Positions 25,927 through 33,973 of a stretch of 44,164 bases of DNA are shown here, in pieces. Under the pieces are notes generated by a model, which was not told where the DNA came from, did not search any database, and worked only from the letters and a program-made list of their open reading frames with translations. Numbering within the stretch: position 1 is the first letter of the stretch; the number at the start of each line of letters is the position of its first letter. The DNA lies in NCBI GenBank assembly GCA_009377795.1, contig WHTJ01000032.1, positions 1-44,164 on the forward strand, read 5' to 3'. Source of the DNA: Propionibacteriales bacterium (GTDB lineage Bacteria > Actinomycetota > Actinomycetes > Propionibacteriales > Nocardioidaceae). A program made the position numbers and the translations under genes.

Positions 25927-25940
25927 GTCAACAGTTTACA
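25927..25940 (-). promoter_or_regulatory. GntR-type operator F (TGTAAAC-TGTTGAC)
   Basis: Minus-strand reading 25940-25927 gives TGTAAAC-TGTTGAC, a complete two-unit repeat with 7-base phasing, about 30 bases upstream of the acyl-CoA ligase start. It ties this minus-strand operon to the regulon of the plus-strand genes. It also separates it from the MFS gene, which ends at 25985. Confidence 0.65.
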
Positions 25941-25984
25941 CAGCTCCTCTCGGCGAGCCGCCCCTCTCGATAGTGACGAAAACC

Positions 25985-27184
25985 TCACCGCCGCAAGCGC
26001 CGGAACGACCACGCCACTGCCCCTCCGCCGACCGCACAGGTCGCCGAGACGAACCAGAATGCGGTCAGCAACCCCATCAGACCGGCGACCGCGCCGAACG
26101 CGACGGGTACCGCGGCCTGCATGATGCGGTTGGCGGCGATGCGGATCCCGACGGCCCGGCCGCGTTCGTTCTGAGCGGTGATTCGGGTGATCTGGAGGAG
26201 AGTCACCGGCTGGGCGAGGCCAAGGGAGAACCCGGAGATCGCGACGATCACGGCGACGAGGACGACCGACTCCACGGAGACAGACGCGCCCAGTGTCAGC
26301 GCGCCCGGAAGGAGGCACAGGGTGATCAACGCGGCGGGACCGAGCCGGCGATCGAGCATGGTCAGCCCGGCCCGCGAAAGGACCGCCCCCAGACCGGCGA
26401 TGGAGAGGATCATCCCGACCTCGGTCGAGGACCAGCCGAGTCCGTCCAGATACAGCGGCAGGAATGCCTGCCGGATGTTCTGCAGGGAGGTGGCGATGGC
26501 GGTGGCGCACACGACCGCCGGCAGGCCCCTCCTGGTCAGGAGCGCACGGGTCGACGCGCCGGGAAGATATGCGTCGGTCGCCGTCGTGGCGGTCGTCCGG
26601 CCACGATGCGGAGGAGTTCTCGGGTGCGCCAGCGTTGCCGGGAGGAGTACGACGCCTGCGACGGCCGCGGCGGCGAACGCCATCCGCACGCTGATGGCGT
26701 CGGCGAGCATCCCGCCCAGGGTTGGACCGCACAGCTGCCCGACGAGCCCCGCCGTGGACACCCGTGCGATCCGCCGGCTCGTGGACGCGTCGTCCCGGGC
26801 GACGGTGGACAGCGTCTGCGCGGCCAGCCACGTCGCCACGCCGCCGCCCCCGAAGACGAGGTTCCCCGCGGCCAGCACCTCGGGTGAGGTGGCGGCGGTC
26901 ATGACACCGGCCCCAGCGGCGAACACGACGGCTCCGGCCGCCATGACCCGACGTCCGCCGATCCGGTCCATCACCGCGCCCGCGGTCAATGCGGCGAGCA
27001 GGCCGCCGACGCCCTGGGCCGCCACCACCACACCGGCCGAGACCACGTCCGCTCCGAGCGCCACCGCCTGCGGCGCGAGCAGCGGCTTGGTCAGGTGATG
27101 TCCGGTACCGAACAACAGAGCCACAGCCACGAGGGCGAGAGTTCCCCTCGCTTGCTCGTTGCGAGGTCCGGGCGCCCTCACCAC
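25985..27184 (-). CDS. MFS transporter
   Basis: 399 residues, about 12 membrane helices in two halves separated by a polar loop (HPRTPPHRGRTTATTAT). The motif-A-like loop DRIGGRRVMAAG follows helix 2. Possible substrate classes include organic acids or aromatic acids; nothing specific can be read. The start is one of two adjacent GTG codons (27184 or 27181). It follows PrpD copy 6 by 40 bases on the same strand and is probably co-transcribed with it, giving the right-hand module its own uptake or efflux route. Confidence 0.85.
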   Translation of the reverse strand: MVRAPGPRNEQARGTLALVAVALLFGTGHHLTKPLLAPQAVALGADVVSAGVVVAAQGVGGLLAALTAGAVMDRIGGRRVMAAGAVVFAAGAGVMTAATSPEVLAAGNLVFGGGGVATWLAAQTLSTVARDDASTSRRIARVSTAGLVGQLCGPTLGGMLADAISVRMAFAAAAVAGVVLLPATLAHPRTPPHRGRTTATTATDAYLPGASTRALLTRRGLPAVVCATAIATSLQNIRQAFLPLYLDGLGWSSTEVGMILSIAGLGAVLSRAGLTMLDRRLGPAALITLCLLPGALTLGASVSVESVVLVAVIVAISGFSLGLAQPVTLLQITRITAQNERGRAVGIRIAANRIMQAAVPVAFGAVAGLMGLLTAFWFVSATCAVGGGAVAWSFRRLRR

Positions 27185-27224
27185 GCCGCGGCTGTCTCGG
27201 TGGTCGTCTCGATCACCTCACCGG

Positions 27225-28619
27225 TCACCGGTGGACGTCGAGGTGATCACGGAGCTGCCGGACGCTCGTCAGCCGCTCCGCATCACGGATCGTCTCCGTC
27301 AGCGTGTCCACCCGCTTGGGGCCGATCACGCCGTCGAGCACCATGTGCGCCTTGTCGGCGATTCGGCTCCACGACATCGGGTTGTGCCGTGACCCCCGTG
27401 GTGCGTCGACGTGCCGCGAGAACCTGCGGCCGTCGTAGGTGCGGATGTTGACGGTGGCGATGCGGGTACGGCGTGCCGCCGGGTCGGGATCGTCCGGCGG
27501 ATCGAGCGTCTCGTCGGGCACGAGCTGGATGCGGGCCATCACCTCCCGCGTCTCGGGTTCCTCGTGTCGCCGGTAGTCGTGCGCGCTGTCGAAGGTCAGG
27601 CGTCCGTCCATGAGCATGACCGCCAGGACGTACTGCAGGCTGATGTCCGGCATGCTGCGGGCGTTCACGAGTCGTGAGCCATGCGTGGGAAGCCGCGCTT
27701 CGACGGACTCGATGTCGTCGGCCGTGAGGCCGTGCTCGTGGAGGAGTCGTTCGAGTGCCTCGGCCGGCGCCTGAATCGGCATGCCGACCGGATACTGCTT
27801 GATGTCCGTCGTCATCACGTGATGCGTCGTGCCGAGCTCTTGCACCAGTCGCCCCGGATCGCCGTCCTCACCGAACGCGTCGTAGGCATGTGGTGAGACG
27901 TCGAAGACATCGGATACGTCGGTGAAGCCGGCACGCACCATCTCGACGGATCGCACGCCGGAGTGTGCCTGCATGCCGGCGGACGCGAACGCCTTGCCGA
28001 TGTGATCCGGAGACCGGTAGAAGCTCGAGATGCCCGAGACCTGCTGTGCCGTGTAGGACAGCACGTACCGGTGCTGATCCATCGGCAGGCGGGCGACGGA
28101 TGCGGCGGCGGCCGCCGCCCCGAAGGCCTGGCCGATGCCGTGCGGGCTGTGCATCGACTTCTGCATCCGCGGCAGTGATCGCCATGCCGCGATGTTGACG
28201 CTGCACGCCACGTCGTAGCCGACGGCCACGGCCGCGAGCAGGGACGACCCCGGACGGTCGAGTGCCTCGCCCATCGCCACCGCGGCCGGGACGACGGACG
28301 CACCGGGGTGCACTCTGGCCAGGTCGTTGACGTCGTCGGTCTCGTCGGCGTGCGCGCTCATGCCGTTGACGAGGGCGGCCAGCTCCGGATTCGTCCGGGC
28401 GCCGTGCCCGACGATGGTGGACTCTCCAACCCCGCCACGCGAGAGCGCGTACGCGGCGGCGAGGCGGCCCGGCCGCAGCGTCGCGCCACTGATCATGGCC
28501 ACGAGTGCGTCGATGATGTGCAGCTTCGCGCGTTCGACGACGTCGGCCGGGAGTTGGCGGGCCTCCGCGTCGGCCACGTACTGCGCCAATGCCGTCGTGA
28601 CCGGTGCGTCGGCGTGCAT
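27225..28619 (-). CDS. MmgE/PrpD family protein, copy 6
   Basis: 464 residues. Motifs: SAHADETDDVNDLARVHPGA, DHIGKAFASAGMQAHSG and IKQYPVGMPIQAPAEA, the same variant set as copy 2 (3543-4955). The ATG at 28619 is chosen because gagaggag stands before it; the frame is open to 28754 but the extra part crosses the repeat and operator region. GTATAC-type sites lie upstream. Presence of one member of this subgroup in each half of the island suggests an ancient duplication followed by separate regulation. Confidence 0.85.
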   Translation of the reverse strand: MHADAPVTTALAQYVADAEARQLPADVVERAKLHIIDALVAMISGATLRPGRLAAAYALSRGGVGESTIVGHGARTNPELAALVNGMSAHADETDDVNDLARVHPGASVVPAAVAMGEALDRPGSSLLAAVAVGYDVACSVNIAAWRSLPRMQKSMHSPHGIGQAFGAAAAAASVARLPMDQHRYVLSYTAQQVSGISSFYRSPDHIGKAFASAGMQAHSGVRSVEMVRAGFTDVSDVFDVSPHAYDAFGEDGDPGRLVQELGTTHHVMTTDIKQYPVGMPIQAPAEALERLLHEHGLTADDIESVEARLPTHGSRLVNARSMPDISLQYVLAVMLMDGRLTFDSAHDYRRHEEPETREVMARIQLVPDETLDPPDDPDPAARRTRIATVNIRTYDGRRFSRHVDAPRGSRHNPMSWSRIADKAHMVLDGVIGPKRVDTLTETIRDAERLTSVRQLRDHLDVHR

Positions 28620-28683
28620 GGCGCTCCTCTCGGCGCGGGACCGGATTTCGCCGTGGATGCTCAGCGAGCGTCGTGCACGGCGC

Positions 28684-28702
28684 AGTATACCAAGGCATAC
28701 AG
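28684..28702 (-). promoter_or_regulatory. GTATAC-type operator, PrpD copy 6
   Basis: The minus strand reads CTGTATGCC, a short spacer, then GTATACT. Two GTATAC-like cores about 11 bases apart, 65-83 bases before the start of PrpD copy 6. GTATAC is a common core for FCD-type GntR proteins; the GntR2 gene is the next gene upstream. Confidence 0.5.
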
Positions 28703-28742
28703 TTGCCCCGCGCACCGGCCCGACGAGCGACGCGTCGGGCGG

Positions 28743-28792
28743 CCAGATGTGCAATCTCGGCGCGAGAGTCGAACGTTTCGCGCCGAGATTGC
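28743..28792. repeat. REP-like palindromic element, copy 1
   Basis: GCAATCTCGGCGCGA (28751-28765) and TCGCGCCGAGATTGC (28778-28792) form a perfect 15-bp stem with a 12-base loop between GntR2 and PrpD copy 6. The left arm continues outward as CCAGATGT. The same unit occurs at 40125-40176 and 42120-42146. Here the two units face each other through their GCGCGA ends. No T-run follows, so it need not be a terminator, though it may shield GntR2 mRNA. Confidence 0.7.
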
Positions 28793-28824
28793 GCCAATGT
28801 CCGGCCCGGCGAGTCCGGACGGGG

Positions 28825-29505
28825 TCAACCCTGCGACTCGGCCCACAGCGCGAGGCGCAGGTCGCGTGCCTTCGTGAAGTGGGCTGTGGCGACCTCGCCC
28901 GCGCGAGCGGCGTCCCGGCCCTCGATGGCGTCGATCAGGCGCCGGTGCTCACCGTTCGCCTCGGTCCAGCGACCCGGCTGCGACAACGTCGTCGCGGGGT
29001 AGCGGGTGAGGTGCAGGTCGAGCCTGGAGAGCAGGTCGATCAGAGGCTCGTTATGGCTCGCTCGCCACACCGCCTGATGAAACTCGCGGTTGCCCTCGGC
29101 CATGAGGTTCTCGTCGTCGGTCTCCAGCCGTTCGAGCCGGTCGGCCACCCGCTTGAGATTGATGACGTCGATCTTCGATCGCCGTTCCGAGGCCACTCTG
29201 GCGGCGGTGGCCTCCAGCACCACCCGGGTCTCGTAGATGTCGAGGATCTCCTCGGGGTTTCGCTCGCGCACGATGAGGCCGCGCTCATTGCGGATCACGA
29301 GGCCGTCCTGCTCGAGCCGGGTGAGCGCCTCGCGGATCGGCGTCCGGCTCATGTCGCACCACCGCGCCAGCGTCGACTCGACCAGCTGCTGGCCGGGCAT
29401 GAGCTCCCCGGTCAGTATCGCGTTCTTGATCATCGCGTACGGCGAGCGTCGCTGGACGCCCGCCGTCATGGCCGAAACGTCATCGACCGTGCGCCGTGCG
29501 GCCAT
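28825..29505 (-). CDS. GntR family regulator, FCD domain (GntR2)
   Basis: 226 residues. The winged helix-turn-helix is at about 20-75 (LVESTLARWCDMSRTPIREA, then LTRLEQDGLVIRNERGLIV). The FCD domain occupies about 80-220 with EFHQAVWRASHNEPLIDLL, GEHRRLIDAIEGRD and AHFTKARDLRLAL carrying the usual acidic/His positions. The ATG at 29505 follows gaggagacgtg; the adjacent GTG at 29508 is less likely. GTATAC-type sites lie in front of this gene, in front of PrpD copy 6 and in front of the TcuA-ThDP-PrpD-ALDH operon, which makes it the probable regulator of the right-hand module (inference). Confidence 0.9.
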   Translation of the reverse strand: MAARRTVDDVSAMTAGVQRRSPYAMIKNAILTGELMPGQQLVESTLARWCDMSRTPIREALTRLEQDGLVIRNERGLIVRERNPEEILDIYETRVVLEATAARVASERRSKIDVINLKRVADRLERLETDDENLMAEGNREFHQAVWRASHNEPLIDLLSRLDLHLTRYPATTLSQPGRWTEANGEHRRLIDAIEGRDAARAGEVATAHFTKARDLRLALWAESQG

Positions 29506-29537
29506 CACGTCTCCTCATCACGGCTGAATCCCCCGTT

Positions 29538-29553
29538 GGGTACAAGGGTATAC
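29538..29553 (-). promoter_or_regulatory. GTATAC-type operator, gntR2
   Basis: Plus strand GGGTACAA followed by GGGTATAC, an 8-base direct repeat containing the GTATAC core, 33-48 bases before the GntR2 ATG and just after the aldehyde dehydrogenase stop. Consistent with autoregulation. Confidence 0.45.
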
Positions 29554-29554
29554 G

Positions 29555-30976
29555 TCATGGCCGGCCAATCGAGATGAGTCGCTGTTCGGTCATCTCGTCG
29601 ATCGCGTAACGCGGTCCCTCGAGGCCCAGACCGCTGTGCTTGACGCCGCCGTACGGCATGAGGTCGACCCGGCTGCTGGACGTCTCGTTGATGTGCACCG
29701 AGCCCATCCGGAGGCGCTCGGCAGCCGTGAGCGCGCGCGTGATGTCGGAGGTGAAGATGCCCGCGGCCAGCCCGAACGGCGTGTCGTCGACCTCGGCGAG
29801 CGCCTCGTCGAAGTCGGAGAACGGCCTGATGCTGACGACCGGTCCGAATATCTCCCGGCAGAACACATCCAGGTCGGCGGCGACGTCGTCGAGCACGGTG
29901 GGTTCGATCACCTGGCCGGAGCGCCTCCCGCCGTGCACGACCTGGGCGCCGCGACGAGTCGCCCGGTCGATCCACGACTCGATGCGGTCCGCGTCCTCCG
30001 CGCTGATCACCGGGCCGACGAACGTCCCCTCCTGCTTCGGGTCGCCCGCGGTACGCGACCCGAGCTCGTCCTTGATCGCGCTGAGGAACTCGTCGACGAC
30101 CGCGGCATGGACGTAGAGGCGCTGGACCGACGTACACACCTGGCCGGCCTTCCGGAAGGCGGCGCCCACACAGAGGGGAACGCACCTGTCGAGTACGGCG
30201 TCCTCGCACACGATCGTGCTGGACAGGCTCCCCAGCTCGAGCTGTGTCCTGCGCAGGCCCACCGTCCGCCGGATGTGCTCGCCCACCTCGGTGCTCCCGG
30301 TGAACGCGTAGAACGAGGGGATCGGGCTCTCCAGCAGCCGTTGACCGACCGTCGAACCCGGGCCCTGGACCAGCGCGACGAGATCGGGCGGCAGACCGGC
30401 GTCGAGCAGCAGCTGCACGAGCATGCCCGCGCTGAGCGGTGTGTACGACGCCGGCTTGACGACGACTCCGTTGCCGGCCGCCAACGCCGGAGCAACCTTG
30501 TGCGTGAGGGTGTTGAGCGGCGAGTTGAACGGCGTGATCGCGCACACGACACCGAGGGGACGGCGGACAGTGAACGCGTAGCGTTCGGAGACCCCCGGCG
30601 CGCTGTCGAACGGCACCACCTCGCCGTGTATCCGTTTGGCTTCCTCGGCGGACAGCAGAAGGGTCTGCGCCGCTCGCGAGACCTCGCGCCGCGCGTCGGT
30701 CAACGTGAACCCGGTGTCGAGTACCACGGTGTTCACGAACTCGTCGTGGAGCTCCTCCATCCGGCGGGCGGCCGTGGACAGGATCCGGAACCGGTCGTAC
30801 GGGGGCAGTGCATGGTCGCGCTGTCCCCGTGCGACGCCCTCCAGTGCAGCGTCGACGTGTTCGCTACCGGCCTCGTGCACCTCTGCGACCGGCGTTCCGT
30901 CGTACTTGTCGCGCATCTCGAAGGTCGACACACCGTCGATCCACGACCCGTGGACGAACAGCCGTGCCGTCCTCAT
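29555..30976 (-). CDS. NAD(P)-dependent aldehyde dehydrogenase
   Basis: 473 residues of the ALDH superfamily, oxidising an aldehyde to an acid. The active-site residues are all present: Asn151 (ITPFNSPLN), Lys174 (VVVKPASYTP), Glu247 (TQLELGS) and the nucleophile Cys281 (AGQVCTSVQRLYV). The family ELGG motif reads ELGS. It overlaps PrpD copy 7 by four bases (ATGA) and ends the four-gene operon. It follows a ThDP enzyme that could release an aldehyde by decarboxylating a 2-oxoacid, so the two may act in sequence. Confidence 0.9.
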   Translation of the reverse strand: MRTARLFVHGSWIDGVSTFEMRDKYDGTPVAEVHEAGSEHVDAALEGVARGQRDHALPPYDRFRILSTAARRMEELHDEFVNTVVLDTGFTLTDARREVSRAAQTLLLSAEEAKRIHGEVVPFDSAPGVSERYAFTVRRPLGVVCAITPFNSPLNTLTHKVAPALAAGNGVVVKPASYTPLSAGMLVQLLLDAGLPPDLVALVQGPGSTVGQRLLESPIPSFYAFTGSTEVGEHIRRTVGLRRTQLELGSLSSTIVCEDAVLDRCVPLCVGAAFRKAGQVCTSVQRLYVHAAVVDEFLSAIKDELGSRTAGDPKQEGTFVGPVISAEDADRIESWIDRATRRGAQVVHGGRRSGQVIEPTVLDDVAADLDVFCREIFGPVVSIRPFSDFDEALAEVDDTPFGLAAGIFTSDITRALTAAERLRMGSVHINETSSSRVDLMPYGGVKHSGLGLEGPRYAIDEMTEQRLISIGRP

Positions 30977-32331
30977 GTCGCGTTCTCACCTTCTCGTTCT
31001 GTGGAAAGGCCCCGCACGTTCTCCGATGTCCGCAGCTCCCACAATGCCGTGCTCAGGGCGGCGCATCCCTCGCGGCCGAGGACCGGCGACACGAGCTCGT
31101 CGAACTTGTCGGAGAGTTCCACGTCTGTGAGCGGGTCGTCGGGGTCGCCCTTGCGCGTGGGCCGGACGCGGACGTGCTGTGTGCCGTCCTGCATGTCGAT
31201 CCGAAGCCGTGCGCCCCGTTGACGGGGGAACGAGGCGTCGAAGTCCGGATCCACCGTGAGCGTGACGCGCTTCATCAGGTCGCGCAGCCGGGGGTCGTGG
31301 AGGTGTCCGTCGTCGAAGGCGCGCGGTCGTACCGAACCGAGGCAGAGCGCGGCGGCGACACAGTACGCCGTGCTGAACTTGGCCTCGAACTCCGTGGCCG
31401 GGTTGGGATTTCCGGCGACCTCGGTAGCGGTCTCGTACGTCGCGACCGTGATCCGGTCGATGTCGTCGATCCGGATGCCTTCCGCTCGTACGTCCAGCAC
31501 CGCGTCCACGGCGGCGAAGGCATGACCGCAGCACGCATGGTTCTTCACCGTCGCCGTGGTCACCGCCCAGGGCGAACCCAGCCGGGCCACCGCATCCTCC
31601 CAGTCCGGTCCGTCCGACATCGCGGCGCCGAAACCGGCCGCACCGTCCAGCACGTCGGCCGCGCCGGTGAAGCCGCGCGCCGCGGCCAGCGCGCCCAGCA
31701 ACCCTGCCTCGGCCGCGTGCCCGGAGTGCAGGGGCTTGCTCATCGTGTCTGAGCGGAAGGCCTGCTGAAGGCCGGCCGCCATCGTCGTCGCGGTCGCGAG
31801 CGCGTGCGTGAACTGCTCGACCTCCAGTTCGAGTACCTCACTCGCGCCCGCGGCGGCGCCGATGGTTCCGACGGTGCCGGTGGTGTGCCAGTACGCGTAA
31901 TGCGCCGGCTGTATCGCGGCCGCGATGCGAGCGCCGACCTCGTACCCGACGGCGACCGCCCGCAGGAGGTCCGCGCCGCTCGCCCCGACGTGCTCGGCCG
32001 TCGCCAGTACGGCCGCGACCGTGGGCGCGCCCGGATGGTAGATGCCGTCGCGGTAGATGTCGTCCAGCTCGACCGTGTGTGCGGCCGTACCGTTGATCAG
32101 CGCGGCGGTTCGTGGTGCGACCGCGACCCCATCGGGTACGAGGCGCGCCGACCCCGAGGTCGGCTCGTCGACGAGCGTGTCTCGCAGCACGCGCGCGGGT
32201 CTCATCCCGGATCCGGGAACCGTCGCCGCGAACCAATCGACCACCGCCCGGGTCGCGGCGTGGGAGACGTCCCCGCTCAGGGGTGCTGTGCGGTGCGCGA
32301 CCGCGAACTCGGCGAATCGGTGCAGGACCAT
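30973..32331 (-). CDS. MmgE/PrpD family protein, copy 7
   Basis: 452 residues. Motifs: TAHTVELDDIYRDGIYHPGA (Asp replaced by Glu in the first acidic position), SDTMSKPLHSGHAAEAG and VKNHACCGHAFAAVDA. The SKPLHSGHAAEAG loop is close to canonical PrpD. The ATG at 32331 has ggaggaac immediately upstream, 10 bases after the ThDP gene. Third gene of the operon TcuA-ThDP-PrpD-ALDH. Confidence 0.85.
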   Translation of the reverse strand: MVLHRFAEFAVAHRTAPLSGDVSHAATRAVVDWFAATVPGSGMRPARVLRDTLVDEPTSGSARLVPDGVAVAPRTAALINGTAAHTVELDDIYRDGIYHPGAPTVAAVLATAEHVGASGADLLRAVAVGYEVGARIAAAIQPAHYAYWHTTGTVGTIGAAAGASEVLELEVEQFTHALATATTMAAGLQQAFRSDTMSKPLHSGHAAEAGLLGALAAARGFTGAADVLDGAAGFGAAMSDGPDWEDAVARLGSPWAVTTATVKNHACCGHAFAAVDAVLDVRAEGIRIDDIDRITVATYETATEVAGNPNPATEFEAKFSTAYCVAAALCLGSVRPRAFDDGHLHDPRLRDLMKRVTLTVDPDFDASFPRQRGARLRIDMQDGTQHVRVRPTRKGDPDDPLTDVELSDKFDELVSPVLGREGCAALSTALWELRTSENVRGLSTEREGENAT

Positions 32332-32341
32332 GTTCCTCCGG

Positions 32342-33973
32342 TCAGAACTGCGACTCGTACTGTGCGGGGTCGATGCGCGCCTCCACGATCAGCGGGCGCG
32401 AGAGCGTGCTGACCTGGGAGAGCGCCTTCTGCAGCTCGGCCGGCGACTCCGCGCGTACGCCGTCGCAGTCCATCGCCTCGGCGAGCGCGACCAGGTCGAG
32501 ATCCTCGAGCCGGGTCGCCGTGCTCGGGTAGCCCTGGGTCATCTGCTTGAGCTCGATGCGGTTCAGGCTGTTGTCGACGAACACCACGAACACGACCGCC
32601 AGGCCCATCGCCGCGGCCAGCCGTACCTCGGCGACGGTCATCGCGAAACCGCCGTCGCCGACCAGGGCGACGACGGGCCGCCGCGGATGTGCGAGCTTGG
32701 CCGCGATCGCCGCCGGGACCCCGAATCCCATGGACGAGAGGCCGTTGGTCATCAGCACACCCCGCGGGTGGAGGGTCTGCCAGCCCTGACCCACCAGGAG
32801 TTTGTGCGACCCGACGTCGGTGGTGGCGATCGTGTCGGCCGGGAACGAGCTGCGTGCGACATCGATGACGTCTGTCGGGTTGAGCCGGTCGTCGACTCGG
32901 CCCGCGTAGTACGCCGTGCGTAGCCGATCCCGGTGGCGCCGGATGTCGGACTCGCTCCAGCGTGGTTGTCCCCTCCACTCCTCGGTGAGCCAGCTCAGGA
33001 TCGCCCCGATGTCGCCGACACACTCACAACCGCTCGGGTAGATCTGGTCGGTGTTGGGTACGGCGTCGATGTGGAGCACCGGCGTCGACACCTTCCACGG
33101 CTTGATGAGCTCGACCGCGTCGAAGCCGGCCGCGACGATCAGGTCGGACTCGGCCAGCAGCTCCCACACCACCTGGTTGCAGGCCATGTCGATGACTCCG
33201 GCGAACAACGGGTGGTCCTCGGGAAGGACGCCCTTGCTCATCGGGGACACGACCACCGGCACCGACGCGGCCTCCGCGAACCGCACCAGCGCCTCGGTCG
33301 CGCCTGCGCGAACGGCGCCTATGCCGGCGAGTACGACTGGGTGTTTGGCCTTCTCCAGGAGGGCGACCGGGTCGTTTTCGGCGTCCGTCCGGCTGACGCT
33401 GACGGTGGTGACCGCGGGGCCGAGGGGAGGTGTGGCGACGTCCACGTCGGTCGCGGGGAGGCGACTGACATCGGCCGGGATGGTGAGGTGTACGGCACCG
33501 GGGCGTTCGGCGGTGGCCAGACTCAGCGCCTTGCGCATCGTGGTCCCCACCGACGAGGCCTCCACCCGTCCGGCCCATTTGGTGATGGGGGAGTACAGCA
33601 GTTTGTGGTCGACCACCTGGTGGGTGAAGTACTGCTCTCGGGCGGTCTCGATCTGGCCCGAGATGGCCACCATCGGCACCCGGTCAAGGTTCGATGCCGC
33701 GACGCCGTTGACCAGCGCCGTCGAGCCAGGTCCGAGAGTGGACAGGCACACGCCGACGGTTCCCGTGGCGGCCGCGAATCCCTCGGCCATGAAGGCCGCG
33801 GTCGCCTCCCGCCGGGCGAGTACGACCTGCATATCCCGGGCTCGTGCCCGCTCCATGAGCTCGATGATCGGATCACCGGGGTAGGCGAAGATGTGCGAAA
33901 CGTGCGCGCCCGCGAGCGCGTCCACCATCACGTCCGCCGTGCTGGCCGCGTCGCTCGTGGCGTGCGGGGTCAC
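32342..33973 (-). CDS. Thiamine diphosphate-dependent enzyme (acetolactate synthase-like)
   Basis: 543 residues with the three ThDP-enzyme domains. The N-terminal Pyr domain has the activating Glu57 (VLARREATAAFMAEG), the central domain follows (about 195-330), and the C-terminal PP domain has GDGGFAMTVAEVRLAAAMGL with DNSLN closing the Mg/ThDP motif. Family members decarboxylate 2-oxoacids or join the product to another carbonyl. No small regulatory subunit lies nearby, so it is not a typical biosynthetic IlvB. The GTG at 33973 overlaps the TcuA-like stop (GTGA). With the downstream ALDH it could turn a 2-oxoacid into an aldehyde and then an acid (inference). Confidence 0.85.
   Translation of the reverse strand: MTPHATSDAASTADVMVDALAGAHVSHIFAYPGDPIIELMERARARDMQVVLARREATAAFMAEGFAAATGTVGVCLSTLGPGSTALVNGVAASNLDRVPMVAISGQIETAREQYFTHQVVDHKLLYSPITKWAGRVEASSVGTTMRKALSLATAERPGAVHLTIPADVSRLPATDVDVATPPLGPAVTTVSVSRTDAENDPVALLEKAKHPVVLAGIGAVRAGATEALVRFAEAASVPVVVSPMSKGVLPEDHPLFAGVIDMACNQVVWELLAESDLIVAAGFDAVELIKPWKVSTPVLHIDAVPNTDQIYPSGCECVGDIGAILSWLTEEWRGQPRWSESDIRRHRDRLRTAYYAGRVDDRLNPTDVIDVARSSFPADTIATTDVGSHKLLVGQGWQTLHPRGVLMTNGLSSMGFGVPAAIAAKLAHPRRPVVALVGDGGFAMTVAEVRLAAAMGLAVVFVVFVDNSLNRIELKQMTQGYPSTATRLEDLDLVALAEAMDCDGVRAESPAELQKALSQVSTLSRPLIVEARIDPAQYESQF

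Noticed and set aside
32342-33973. Biosynthetic acetolactate synthase (IlvB)
   Set aside because: No IlvN or IlvC neighbour is present; the gene is embedded in and overlaps a catabolic operon. Only the ThDP-enzyme family is supported.
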